A stretch of DNA of 64,000 bases from Aequorivita marisscotiae (GTDB lineage: Bacteria; Bacteroidota; Bacteroidia; Flavobacteriales; Flavobacteriaceae): assembly GCF_029814825.1 (NCBI RefSeq), contig NZ_CP122379.1:1178001-1242000 (forward strand), given 5' to 3'. Below are positions 43,129 to 51,719 of the stretch, piece by piece. The notes below the pieces were generated by a model. That model was not told the origin of the DNA. It searched no databases and saw only the letters and a program-made list of their open reading frames with translations. Positions within the stretch are counted from its first letter, which is position 1. Every line of letters begins with the position of its first letter. The position numbers and the translations under genes are program-made.

Positions 43129-45441
43129 TTAGAAATCGAATTCATCCGGAATTTCTTCTACATCTGGGTCTCCTTCTCGCCATTTAGAACAATCGGTTTC
43201 AATAGAAAGATTTGCCGGACGTTTAAAGCTACCGGTTGAAACATCGAGGTCTTCGTCTTCATAGCAACTTTTCATATAGGTTCCCCAAATGGGTAATGCC
43301 ATAGTTGCGCCTTGGCCATAGCGTGTGGAGCTAAAATGAATTGCCCGATCGTCTCCTCCGACCCAAACCCCTGTAACTAAGTTTGGCACCATTCCCATAA
43401 ACCAACCATCGCTGTTATTTTGAGTTGTTCCGGTTTTTCCTGCAATTGGATTTTTAAAATCGTATGGATATCCGGTAATTACGCTCTTATAGTACGCATT
43501 ATCTTTGGCCCAAGTACCACGCAAACGCGCGCCGGTTCCTGATTGCGTTACACCTTCCATTAAACTAACGGTAACATAAGCCGCCTCATTACTAATAACA
43601 TCTTTTGTTTTAGGTACATTTTGATAAAGTACTGTTCCGTTTTTATCTTCAATGCGCTGTATTAAAATAGGTTCTATATATACCCCTTCATTTGCAAAAG
43701 TGCTATAGGCACCAACCATTTCATAGACCGATACATCTGGGGTGCCCAATGCTATGGAAGGCACGGCAGGCATATTTTTAGTATCTACCCCCATCTTTTC
43801 TACTAAATCTATAACCGGTTCAGGACCAACTCTATCTATCAATCTTGCGGTAATTGTATTTATAGAATTTGCTAAGGCATATTTAAGTGTAACCATACCG
43901 CCGTAACCGCCGCCGGCATTTTTTGGGGTCCAAGGTTTTAATAAATTGTGTTTTCCTGCGGGAATTGTGTAGCTCGTGTTTGGCAAAGTATCGCAAGGCG
44001 ACATATGCATTTGGTCCATAGCAGTGGCATAAACAAATGGTTTAAAAGTGGAGCCAATTTGGCGTTTTCCTTTTTTCACCATATCGTATTTATAATGCTT
44101 ATAGTCTATACCGCCCACCCACGCTTTTACTTCGCCCGTTTGTGGGGTCATGGACATCATTGCTGCTTGTAAAAACGATTTGTGATAACGAATGGAGTCT
44201 AATGGAGTCATAATGGTATCAATATCGCCTTTCCAAGAAAATACACGCATGGGTACTTTCTTTTTAAAGCTCTTGATAATTTCCTCTTCATTTTTGCCCT
44301 GTTTTTCCATTTCGCGCCAGCGATCGCTTCTGCGCATGGCGTTATTTAAAATATTTTGGGTTTCTGCTTCTGTAATATCCCTAAATGGTGCGGTTTTGTT
44401 TTTTTCGTTTTGCTCATCGAAAACTTTTTGCAAACGCGCCATATGCGTTTTCACAGCTTTTTCGGCATATTCCTGCATTTTACTGTCTATGGTTACATAC
44501 ACTTTAAGGCCATCTTCATAGATGTTGTATTTGCTGCCATCGGTTTTAGGGTTTTCCTTTATCCAGTCTTCCATAAATTGACGGGCGTATTCGCGAAAAT
44601 AGGTAGCGCTTCCTTCGTCGTGGCCCTGAGGTGTAAAGTTTAAATTAAGCGGCTGGGCTTGAAGGGAATCCATAACTGTTTCTGAAATATAATTGTACTT
44701 TTCCATCTGGGCCAATACAACATTTCGCCTATCGCGAACCAATTCTGGTCTTCTATTTGGATTAAAAAGTGAAGAGTTTTTAAACATACCTACCAACATC
44801 GCTGACTCGGCCGTAGATAATTGCGAAGGCGGCTTGTTAAAATAAATATGGGCTGCACTTTCAATACCAACGGCTTGGTTTAGAAAATCGTACTCGTTAA
44901 AGTACATGGTTATTATTTCTTCTTTGGTATAGCGTCGTTCTAAACGGGTAGCGATAATCCATTCCTTTATTTTCTGAAGCACGCGTTCTACTTTATTGGA
45001 AGCTCTTTCGCCGGTAAAAAATAATTTTGCCAACTGTTGGGTAATGGTACTTGCGCCGCCGCGAGATCCTAAAAATGCAACCGCTCTAACGGTTCCTCTT
45101 CCATCAATACCGGAATGTTCGTGAAAACGTACATCTTCGGTGGCTATTAGCGCATTTACCAAATGATCGGGCAAGGAATCGTAAGGTACAGGTGTTCGGT
45201 TTTCCTTATAAAATTTTCCAATTGTTTTTCCATCTGAAGAAATAATCTCGGTTGCGAGGTTTTTTTCTGGATTTTCAAGGCTCGTTTCATCGGGTAGACT
45301 ACCGAAAACGCCCCAGGAAGCCAAGAGAAAGAACGCTATAAATACGAATATAAACCCTGCAAAAATTTTCCAAAAAGTTTTAATATGACGGCCTACATCA
45401 TTCTGTTTCTTTTTTTTGGAAGCTGCTTTTTTTGTTGCCAT
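43129..45441 (-). CDS. Penicillin-binding protein 1A (bifunctional transglycosylase/transpeptidase)
   Basis: The 770-residue protein has a basic N-terminus, one membrane helix (about 24-46), a GT51 transglycosylase domain (ALIATEDVRFHEHSGIDGRG with the catalytic Glu, GASTITQQLAK) and a penicillin-binding transpeptidase domain with the Ser in GSTFKPF, SIN in the LANSINTI block and KTGTTQ. It polymerises and cross-links peptidoglycan in the periplasm. The acidic C-terminus (PDVEEIPDEFDF) is typical of Bacteroidota members. Confidence 0.95.
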   Translation of the reverse strand: MATKKAASKKKKQNDVGRHIKTFWKIFAGFIFVFIAFFLLASWGVFGSLPDETSLENPEKNLATEIISSDGKTIGKFYKENRTPVPYDSLPDHLVNALIATEDVRFHEHSGIDGRGTVRAVAFLGSRGGASTITQQLAKLFFTGERASNKVERVLQKIKEWIIATRLERRYTKEEIITMYFNEYDFLNQAVGIESAAHIYFNKPPSQLSTAESAMLVGMFKNSSLFNPNRRPELVRDRRNVVLAQMEKYNYISETVMDSLQAQPLNLNFTPQGHDEGSATYFREYARQFMEDWIKENPKTDGSKYNIYEDGLKVYVTIDSKMQEYAEKAVKTHMARLQKVFDEQNEKNKTAPFRDITEAETQNILNNAMRRSDRWREMEKQGKNEEEIIKSFKKKVPMRVFSWKGDIDTIMTPLDSIRYHKSFLQAAMMSMTPQTGEVKAWVGGIDYKHYKYDMVKKGKRQIGSTFKPFVYATAMDQMHMSPCDTLPNTSYTIPAGKHNLLKPWTPKNAGGGYGGMVTLKYALANSINTITARLIDRVGPEPVIDLVEKMGVDTKNMPAVPSIALGTPDVSVYEMVGAYSTFANEGVYIEPILIQRIEDKNGTVLYQNVPKTKDVISNEAAYVTVSLMEGVTQSGTGARLRGTWAKDNAYYKSVITGYPYDFKNPIAGKTGTTQNNSDGWFMGMVPNLVTGVWVGGDDRAIHFSSTRYGQGATMALPIWGTYMKSCYEDEDLDVSTGSFKRPANLSIETDCSKWREGDPDVEEIPDEFDF

Positions 45442-45448
45442 AAATTAT

Positions 45449-45934
45449 TTACTGTTTGAAAGCTTCTTCAATGCTAAAACCAACATCGGTTATGCCTTCG
45501 AGTTTTGTAACGCCTTCTACATCACCATTATTGCGCATTGCTTGGGCTATATCTACTGTGTAGTGACCGTTTTCTAAAAACCGGACGTTTTCTTTATACC
45601 AAAGCTTATTTTCCTTTACATCGCCAATGCCTTGACCCATCCAAGAACCATCTGGGTTTGCCATTCGGTATTCGAGGGTGTCGGTAACGGTTTTTCCGTG
45701 CGGAAAGTTCATTGAAACTATCAAAAATAGGTTGTTAAACTTGTATTCATTCGAATTTCGAATATTTACAAATAGATTGTACTGTTTAAGCGAGTCTAAC
45801 TCAGGGAGTGCGAAGGATACTACTTCATTAGCGCCCCAATGATCATCCATAGCGCGAATTTCGCTAAAAACCGTATCAGACTCACAAGAAACTAAGAGAA
45901 CGGTTATCAATAAAAATGCCAATACTCTATTCAT
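45449..45934 (-). CDS. gldH: Gliding motility lipoprotein GldH
   Basis: The 161-residue lipoprotein starts at 45934 (MNRVLAFLLITVLLVSCESD) with a clear lipobox; a longer frame from 46168 only adds residues that overlap the upstream gene. Family-typical parts are NLFVNIRNSNEYKFNNLFLIV, DTLEYRMANPDGSWMGQGIGDVKENKLWYKENV. GldH is needed for gliding and T9SS function in flavobacteria. The start overlaps the end of the RicT gene by eight bases, so expression is probably coupled. Confidence 0.88.
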   Translation of the reverse strand: MNRVLAFLLITVLLVSCESDTVFSEIRAMDDHWGANEVVSFALPELDSLKQYNLFVNIRNSNEYKFNNLFLIVSMNFPHGKTVTDTLEYRMANPDGSWMGQGIGDVKENKLWYKENVRFLENGHYTVDIAQAMRNNGDVEGVTKLEGITDVGFSIEEAFKQ

Positions 45935-47183
45935 CTTTTTTCGGCTTGCGATTTCTATTTTTTTGGGGCCTATTTCCTGAAGGTTTTGATGAATTACCTC
46001 TTGGTTTGCGTTTGGGCGCATTTCCCGAAGTTGCATCAACACTACTTTTTTTGTTGCGTTTTTTATTTCGGCGTTTTTTACTTTTTTGCTTTGGTTTATC
46101 AAAACGTGTAAGGCTGTCTTGCCCGACAGTATTGCTAAAGGGCTCTTTGTCAATTTTGGGAGCTTCAATTATAAATTCTTCCAAAGCCATTGGCTTTTTG
46201 CCTTTTTTGTTAAGTTCAATTATTTCGTTGGCCTTTTCGGCAGATAGCTCGTGCCAATTCATAAATTCCTTTTCATAAGCATACCATAGAACGCCTTTAA
46301 AAATATCAATTTTTTGGCAGGTTGCATACCCTTTTTCAGTTTGCAATTTGGTATCGGTGCTGGGGAAGGATTCTAATGCCTCCAAATAGGTGTCTAACTC
46401 GTAATTTAAACAACACTTCAGTTTTCCACACTGGCCGGCGAGTTTTTGTGGATTTAAAGAAAGTTGTTGATACCGTGCAGCAGATGTGTTTACCGAGCGA
46501 AAATCGGTGAGCCAAGTAGAGCAGCACAGTTCGCGGCCACAGCTACCAATACCGCCTAAACGAGCAGCTTCTTGGCGAAAACCTACTTGTTTCATTTCAA
46601 TTCGGGTGTTGAACGTACGAGCGAATTCTTTTATTAATTCGCGGAAATCTACGCGTTCTTCAGCGGTGTAGTAAAAAATTACTTTTGAGGCATCGCCCTG
46701 AAATTCTACATCGCTAATCTTCATTTGCAGTCCTAAACGAATTGCAATTTGTCGCGAGCGTTTTTGAACATCGGCTTCTTTATCGCGAACGCCTTGCCAG
46801 ATATCAATATCTTTTTGAGTGGCTTTTCGGTAAATTTTAGGAAGCGCTTGAACCTTTAAAGGTATTTTTTTCTTCCTCATTTGTACACGTACTAGCTCTC
46901 CGGTAAGTGTAACAATACCTATATCGTGGCCCGGCGAAGCTTCTGTAGCTACAATGTCGCCAATACTTAAAGTAATATTTTCAGAATTTTGGAAGAATTC
47001 TTTTCTCCCGTTTTTAAAACGCACTTCGGCCGCATTAAAGGGTTCCATATCGGCGGGAAGTTGCATATTTGAAAGCCAGTCGAACACCGTTAATTTGTTA
47101 CAGCCATCGGTTCCGCAAGTACCATTGTTCTTGCAACCCTTTGGTTGTCCCGTGGTGCCTGTGGCACAGCTGGTACAGCCCAT
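45927..47183 (-). CDS. ricT: PSP1-domain protein, RicT/YaaT family
   Basis: The 418-residue protein has an N-terminal cysteine cluster (MGCTSCATGTTGQPKGCKNNGTCGTDGCNK), the PSP1 domain and the conserved Cys-rich block GSCGRELCCSTWLTDF ... GQCGKLKCCLNYELDTY. In Bacillus RicT is part of an iron-sulfur complex that affects RNase Y and RNA maturation. The C-terminal ~70 residues are a strongly basic, low-complexity tail (KKRRNKKRNKKSS ... NRKPKKDE) likely to bind nucleic acid. GldH follows in the same operon. Confidence 0.88.
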   Translation of the reverse strand: MGCTSCATGTTGQPKGCKNNGTCGTDGCNKLTVFDWLSNMQLPADMEPFNAAEVRFKNGRKEFFQNSENITLSIGDIVATEASPGHDIGIVTLTGELVRVQMRKKKIPLKVQALPKIYRKATQKDIDIWQGVRDKEADVQKRSRQIAIRLGLQMKISDVEFQGDASKVIFYYTAEERVDFRELIKEFARTFNTRIEMKQVGFRQEAARLGGIGSCGRELCCSTWLTDFRSVNTSAARYQQLSLNPQKLAGQCGKLKCCLNYELDTYLEALESFPSTDTKLQTEKGYATCQKIDIFKGVLWYAYEKEFMNWHELSAEKANEIIELNKKGKKPMALEEFIIEAPKIDKEPFSNTVGQDSLTRFDKPKQKSKKRRNKKRNKKSSVDATSGNAPKRKPRGNSSKPSGNRPQKNRNRKPKKDE

Positions 47184-47445
47184 ATTTTTTATATATAAAG
47201 CCCTTTTCTAATTGAAGAGGGACGAAAATTAAACAAAACAGTTAATCGGTAAAGATACCAATAAATTTTTCGATTTCGGATTTCAGTTTTTCGATTTTCT
47301 GTCAAAGATGTTTGGGTGTTTTGAATGCACTGCTTGTCTCTTATTCCACTTGACTACTTTAAAACTAAAAATGTTTGTGTGAACACTTCATATTTAAAGA
47401 GTACTTGTGTTTTGAAAGTAGTACGATACTAGGGGGAGAGTAGGG

Positions 47446-47546
47446 AAAGACTAGCATAAAAGTAGCACTAGAGTAGCATGAAAGGTACATGAACAATACA
47501 TTAACAAGGCATGAACGCTACATTAAGGCAGTCTGAACTATACATA
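47446..47546. repeat. Degenerate 11-bp tandem repeat in a gene-free region
   Basis: Consecutive 11-mers from 47470 read AGAGTAGCATG, AAAGGTACATG, AACAATACATT, AACAAGGCATG, AACGCTACATT, AAGGCAGTCTG, AACTATACATA, i.e. roughly AA-N3-TACAT-R. The register extends less clearly to 47446 upstream. The rest of 47184-47795 is AT-rich; only a weak hairpin near 47205 and a lone GAGCGCAG fragment at 47725 were seen, and no gene. Confidence 0.6.
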
Positions 47547-47795
47547 CATAATTTTAAAACCTACATTAAGACATTTGAAATAGGCATTATTTATCATATA
47601 ATCTTTAAATTTTCATACTATTTTATCCTAAATTTATGCAATTATGAAATACTCAATTTATACTTAAAATATTATGTTCAATCTTACTTAAAAAATTAAA
47701 GAAATAAAATCATTTTACGATATTGAGCGCAGCAGGTTGTAAGACATGCTAAATTTTATCAACCGCCTCACTACATCTAGCATCTGTACTGAAAA

Positions 47796-48827
47796 CTATT
47801 TTTTAAACTTCAACTTCTCCGATCTTCCTTTCTTAAAAATCTTGTTGCTGTTTGGGATGCCTTGGCGAAGTCTTTTTTGCTCTTCTTCGGGCAAATGGAT
47901 TATTTCGACACATTCTTCGGAACAACAATTTTCCATTGCCACGGCACATTTTTTACATTGAATAAAAAGCAAATGGCAGGCTTCATTGGCGCAGTTGGTA
48001 TGTTCGTCGCAGGCTTCTCCACATTGGTGGCAATGGCTAATAATATCTTCCGTAATACGTTCGCCTCGACGATGATCAAAAACAAAATTTTTACCAATAA
48101 ATTTATTTTCCAATCCCAGATTTTCTACTTGGCGGGCGTATTCAATAATACCACCTTCCAGCTGAAACACATTTTTAAAACCCTTGTGTTTATAGTAAGC
48201 ACTGGCCTTTTCGCAACGAATTCCGCCGGTGCAATACATAACCAGTTTTTTGTCTTCTTTGTGGTCTTTTAAATCTTCTTCAATAATATCCAATGAATCG
48301 CGAAACGTGTCAACGTCTGGCGTTACAGCGTTTTTAAAATGGCCTATTTCGCTTTCGTAATGGTTTCGCATATCTACCAAAACCACGTTCGGATCTTCAA
48401 TAAGTTCGTTGAATTTTTGCGCATCTACGTGAATGCCTTTGTTCGTAACGTCGAAGGTTTCATCTTTCAATCCATCGGCAACTATTTTTTTGCGAACTTT
48501 TACTTTTAGTTTTAGGAATGATTTTAAATCCTGTTCAATGGCGATGTTTAATCGAACGTCTTTCAAAAAATAAATACCATCCAGAAATTTCTTGAACTCC
48601 TTAAAACGTTTCGCCGGAACGGATAGTTGGGCGTTAATACCTTCGTGGGCAACATAAATTCGGCCCAAAACATCCTGCTCGTGCCAGGCTACAAAAAGAT
48701 GGTTACGGAAAAGATGTGGATTGCCAATCTTGGCGTACTGATAAAAAGAAAGGGTAAGCCGTTCCTCGCCGGCCTGTTCCAATAATGCTTCCCTCTCTTT
48801 TGCACTTAATTTGTTGTACAGTTGCAT
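47796..48827 (-). CDS. trhO: tRNA uridine(34) hydroxylase TrhO (rhodanese-domain, YceA family)
   Basis: The 343-residue protein has the N-terminal ferredoxin-like UPF0176 domain, a rhodanese domain with the active-site Cys in VMYCTGGIRCEKAS, and a C-terminal Cys-rich region (CHQCGEACDEHTNCANEACHLLFIQCKKC, then ENCCSEEC) that probably binds zinc. TrhO catalyses O2-dependent 5-hydroxylation of tRNA U34. The -7-like TACTTTTG at 48879-48872 is likely its promoter on the minus strand. Confidence 0.93.
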   Translation of the reverse strand: MQLYNKLSAKEREALLEQAGEERLTLSFYQYAKIGNPHLFRNHLFVAWHEQDVLGRIYVAHEGINAQLSVPAKRFKEFKKFLDGIYFLKDVRLNIAIEQDLKSFLKLKVKVRKKIVADGLKDETFDVTNKGIHVDAQKFNELIEDPNVVLVDMRNHYESEIGHFKNAVTPDVDTFRDSLDIIEEDLKDHKEDKKLVMYCTGGIRCEKASAYYKHKGFKNVFQLEGGIIEYARQVENLGLENKFIGKNFVFDHRRGERITEDIISHCHQCGEACDEHTNCANEACHLLFIQCKKCAVAMENCCSEECVEIIHLPEEEQKRLRQGIPNSNKIFKKGRSEKLKFKK

Positions 48828-48991
48828 GCTATACTTTTTTTAGGTGAAAAGAATTGATTTTTATAATGGGGCAAAAGTACGGGTTTTTTTGTAAAATTAG
48901 GATCGGCCTAGAATAACAGGAAAAAACCATTTTTTATTTAAATGTTGTAGCATAATTTAGTAATTTAACTAACTTTATAAAACAATAGACC

Positions 48992-49717
48992 GTGAAAACA
49001 TTATTATATATTTTAATCCTCAATATAGGCGCTATCTCTTATGCCCAAGACCCACAATTGGCGGGTGTCGATTGGTATTTACAAGACCTTATTATAAACG
49101 GCGAGCACTATCCACCTCCTCGTAATTCCGAGATACAAAACGTGCAAGCTCGTTTTTATGCCATTTCAAATGGCGATAGTGCCGATGCGTTTATTACCTT
49201 CGTTTGTAATGAAATATACGGACTGCTAATTTATGATGAATTTAACCCTGTTTTTTCGTTTACCTATCAAGAAAACACATTCATTACGTGTACTCTTCAA
49301 GTGAACGAAGACTATGAGGGGCTTTATTTTAATTTTTTTTACGCTCCCTTTGGTAGTATTTATAACTATTCAATTACCACAGACACAAACGGTTATAAAG
49401 TTTTGCTGTTAACATCGCCTACTGGAGACAAGGCCATTTACGGCGACAATATTTTATCCAGTGAAGATTTTTACAGTTCGCAATTCTCCATCCACCCCAA
49501 CCCCGCCCAAAACGAACTCTTTATTATAGCACAAAACACCACAGAAAATCTAACCCTCAAAATCTTCAACATAGTAGGAAAATTGTTAAGCACTCAAAAC
49601 ATAATGCTTCAAGATCAGAAAGCAATAGATGTCTCCCAACTTGTCAGCGGCATCTACTTTCTAAACATAGAAGAAGAAAACGGGAACACCACAACCAAAA
49701 AATTTATAAAGGAATAA
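48992..49717 (+). CDS. Secreted protein with T9SS type A sorting domain
   Basis: The 241-residue protein starts with GTG (MKTLLYILILNIGAISYAQ signal peptide) and ends in a sorting domain (FSIHPNPAQNELFIIA ... GIYFLNIEEENGNTTTKKFIKE). The middle (VDWYLQDLIINGEHYPPP, FVCNEIYGLLIYDEFNPVF, FITCTLQ) resembles the META-like bodies of the two proteins at 16.6-18.4 kb, so it is probably a third member of that group. The function is unknown. Confidence 0.8.
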   Translation: MKTLLYILILNIGAISYAQDPQLAGVDWYLQDLIINGEHYPPPRNSEIQNVQARFYAISNGDSADAFITFVCNEIYGLLIYDEFNPVFSFTYQENTFITCTLQVNEDYEGLYFNFFYAPFGSIYNYSITTDTNGYKVLLLTSPTGDKAIYGDNILSSEDFYSSQFSIHPNPAQNELFIIAQNTTENLTLKIFNIVGKLLSTQNIMLQDQKAIDVSQLVSGIYFLNIEEENGNTTTKKFIKE

Positions 49718-49777
49718 CTTTAAAACAATCATTAATTCCCGAACGGCCGCTTTAGTAGTGGTTGTTTTGGTTTACAC

Positions 49778-49810
49778 AACTTTGACAAAGTTTAAAACTT
49801 TGTCAAAGTT
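49778..49810. repeat. Palindromic repeat AACTTTGACAAAGTT / AACTTTGTCAAAGTT
   Basis: Two 15-bp units, each palindromic around a single central base (A in the first, T in the second), sit head to tail and together form a perfect 16-bp inverted repeat (49778-49793 and 49795-49810). It may act as terminator for the upstream gene or as a protein site ahead of recA; it also resembles short palindromes dispersed in other flavobacterial genomes. Confidence 0.65.
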
Positions 49811-49869
49811 AAAGTCTTGTTTCAACCTTTTTTGTTGTTAACAAAAACTCCTTCTCCTTACATTTAAAT

Positions 49870-49901
49870 TTTGTCCCACGCTCAAAGAAATAGTATCTTA
49901 G
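49870..49901 (+). promoter_or_regulatory. Promoter of recA: TTTG-N20-TATCTTAG
   Basis: TTTG (49870-49873) and TATCTTAG (49894-49901, one mismatch to TAnnTTTG) are 20 bases apart, 33 bases upstream of the recA ATG. No LexA-like box was recognised. Confidence 0.55.
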
Positions 49902-49934
49902 CTACTTAAAATTCCATCATAAAACACACTGAAA

Positions 49935-50942
49935 ATGAGCACTGAAAAAGACGCAAAACTAAAAGCACTAAAGCTTACTCTCGATAAATTAGACAAGACA
50001 TACGGCAAGGGAACCGTAATGAAAATGGGCGATAGGGCCGTAGAAGATGTAGATGTAATTCCAACTGGTTCGTTAGGTTTGGATGTTGCCCTAGGCGTAG
50101 GCGGTTATCCACGCGGAAGGGTTATTGAAATATACGGCCCGGAATCTTCGGGTAAAACCACATTAACGCTTCACGCAATGGCAGAGGCCCAAAAAAAAGG
50201 AGGCATTGCCGCCTTTATTGATGCAGAACACGCTTTTGATCGTGTATATGCCGAAAAACTTGGGGTGGATGTAGAAAATTTAATAATCTCGCAACCCGAC
50301 AATGGCGAACAAGCCCTCGAAATTGCCGACAACTTAATTAGAAGTGGTGCGATAGACATAGTAGTAATTGACTCCGTTGCGGCATTAACGCCAAAAAGCG
50401 AAATAGAAGGCGAAATGGGCGACAGCAAAATGGGGCTTCACGCACGTTTAATGAGTCAAGCACTTAGAAAACTTACGGGTTCCATCAGCAAAACAAAATG
50501 TACGGTTATCTTTATTAACCAATTGCGTGAAAAAATTGGAGTAATGTTTGGTAACCCTGAAACCACTACAGGTGGAAATGCATTAAAATTCTACGCCTCG
50601 GTACGTTTAGATATACGCCGTTCCACACAAATTAAAGACACTTCCAGCAATGCCACCGGAAACAAAACGCGCGTAAAAGTTGTAAAAAACAAAGTGGCGC
50701 CGCCTTTTAAACAAGTGGAATTCGACATTATGTATGGCGAAGGAATTTCAAAAGTTGGCGAAATTATAGACTTAGGTGTAGATTTTGAAATTGTGAAAAA
50801 AGCAGGCTCTTGGTTTAGCTATGACGATACAAAACTGGGGCAAGGTCGCGACGCCGTAAAAGCGCTTCTATTGGACAATCCTGAATTAATGGAAGAGTTG
50901 GAAACAAAAATTAAAGCCGCTATAGCTACAATAAACGAATAA
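49935..50942 (+). CDS. recA: Recombinase A
   Basis: The 335-residue protein has the Walker A sequence GPESSGKT at residues 68-75, Walker [10 protein letters not shown], loop L1 [25 protein letters not shown], and loop L2 [15 protein letters not shown]. It forms filaments on single-stranded DNA for homologous recombination and, where present, triggers LexA cleavage. The ATP-binding core and the C-terminal domain are complete. The gene is monocistronic. Confidence 0.98.
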   Translation: MSTEKDAKLKALKLTLDKLDKTYGKGTVMKMGDRAVEDVDVIPTGSLGLDVALGVGGYPRGRVIEIYGPESSGKTTLTLHAMAEAQKKGGIAAFIDAEHAFDRVYAEKLGVDVENLIISQPDNGEQALEIADNLIRSGAIDIVVIDSVAALTPKSEIEGEMGDSKMGLHARLMSQALRKLTGSISKTKCTVIFINQLREKIGVMFGNPETTTGGNALKFYASVRLDIRRSTQIKDTSSNATGNKTRVKVVKNKVAPPFKQVEFDIMYGEGISKVGEIIDLGVDFEIVKKAGSWFSYDDTKLGQGRDAVKALLLDNPELMEELETKIKAAIATINE

Positions 50943-50960
50943 AACTTCGGCAATCCACGC

Positions 50961-50985
50961 AACCCTTTTGATACTGTGGCATCTA
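50961..50985 (+). promoter_or_regulatory. Candidate ECF-sigma promoter, AACC-N17-TCTA
   Basis: The sequence GCAACC (AACC at 50961-50964) and GCATCTA (TCTA at 50982-50985) match the -35 AACC and -10 TCTA-type elements of ECF promoters with a 17-base spacer. It lies about 80 bases upstream of an ECF sigma gene, so autoregulation is likely. Confidence 0.5.
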
Positions 50986-51068
50986 CCAAGTGTAGGAACC
51001 TTGATTAGTACGGTTGCCCTCTAAAAAAAGAGGTATTTACAACGGAACGATAACTCACGGTACCACAT

Positions 51069-51608
51069 TTGACGTTAGACGAGCTCATAATACAATGCAA
51101 AAAGCAGAATGCAACGGCGCAGGGCGAATTGTACAAAAAGTACAGCAGCGTTCTCTTTGCCATCTGTCTTCGCTATTCGCCTAATTATACAGAGGCAGAA
51201 GATAATTTGCAGGATGCTTTTATAACCATTTTTAAAAAAGTGGAGCAGTATAATGGCAAAGGTTCTTTTGAAGGTTGGATGAAACGGGTAACCGTTAACA
51301 CCGTACTTCAGAAATACCGAAAGCAACGCACTTTTGATATTGTTGATGAAGGCCAGATAGCAGATGAAGCCGAGGTTGACATTGAAAGTGAAGAAATTCC
51401 GTTGGAATTTTTGCTGAAAATTGTGCAAGAGCTGCCAGACAGATACAGATTGGTTTTCAGTATGTACGTGATGGACGGCTATCAGCACAAAGAAATAGCA
51501 GAAATGTTAGGAATCAGCGATGGAACGTCTAAATCAAACCTAGCGCGTGCTAGAGCGATTTTAAAAAATAAGATAGAACATTATAATGCTAAAAACTATA
51601 ACACTTAA
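51069..51608 (+). CDS. ECF-type RNA polymerase sigma factor
   Basis: The 179-residue protein starts with TTG (MTLDELIIQCKKQNATAQGELYKKYSS). Region 2 (ICLRYSPNYTEAEDNLQDAFITIFKKVEQYNGKGSFEGWMKRVTVNT) and region 4 (LPDRYRLVFSMYVMDGYQHKEIAEMLGISDGTSKSNLARARAILK) are present and region 3 is missing, as in ECF factors. A promoter-like sequence of ECF type precedes it. The adjacent downstream gene probably encodes its membrane partner. Confidence 0.95.
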   Translation: MTLDELIIQCKKQNATAQGELYKKYSSVLFAICLRYSPNYTEAEDNLQDAFITIFKKVEQYNGKGSFEGWMKRVTVNTVLQKYRKQRTFDIVDEGQIADEAEVDIESEEIPLEFLLKIVQELPDRYRLVFSMYVMDGYQHKEIAEMLGISDGTSKSNLARARAILKNKIEHYNAKNYNT

Positions 51609-51639
51609 AGCATTGTATGATTGTTTAGATTGAAAGAGA

Positions 51640-51668
51640 AAGCCCCTGCCTCAGGGTTGGGGTTTTTA
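51640..51668 (+). terminator. Possible hairpin/terminator after the ECF sigma gene
   Basis: AAAGCCCC (51640-51647 region) can pair with GGGGTTTTT across TGCCTCAGGGTT, followed by A-rich sequence on the plus strand. It may give partial termination between the sigma gene and its partner. Confidence 0.4.
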
Positions 51669-51719
51669 AAAAAAGCTTAAAACCGGCGTATCCTGTACGG
51701 AACCAAAGGTTTATTTAGA

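Noticed and set aside
45934..46168. 78-residue N-terminal extension of GldH
   Set aside because: Lies inside ricT in another frame; the lipoprotein signal peptide starts cleanly at 45934.
47511..47699. 62-codon frame in the gap before trhO
   Set aside because: Product of very AT-rich DNA (Ile/Tyr/Phe/Asn/Leu only) and it overlaps the 11-bp repeat.
50943..51068. tRNA or riboswitch upstream of the ECF sigma gene
   Set aside because: No cloverleaf or known aptamer pattern; the conserved-looking bases are better explained as an ECF promoter.
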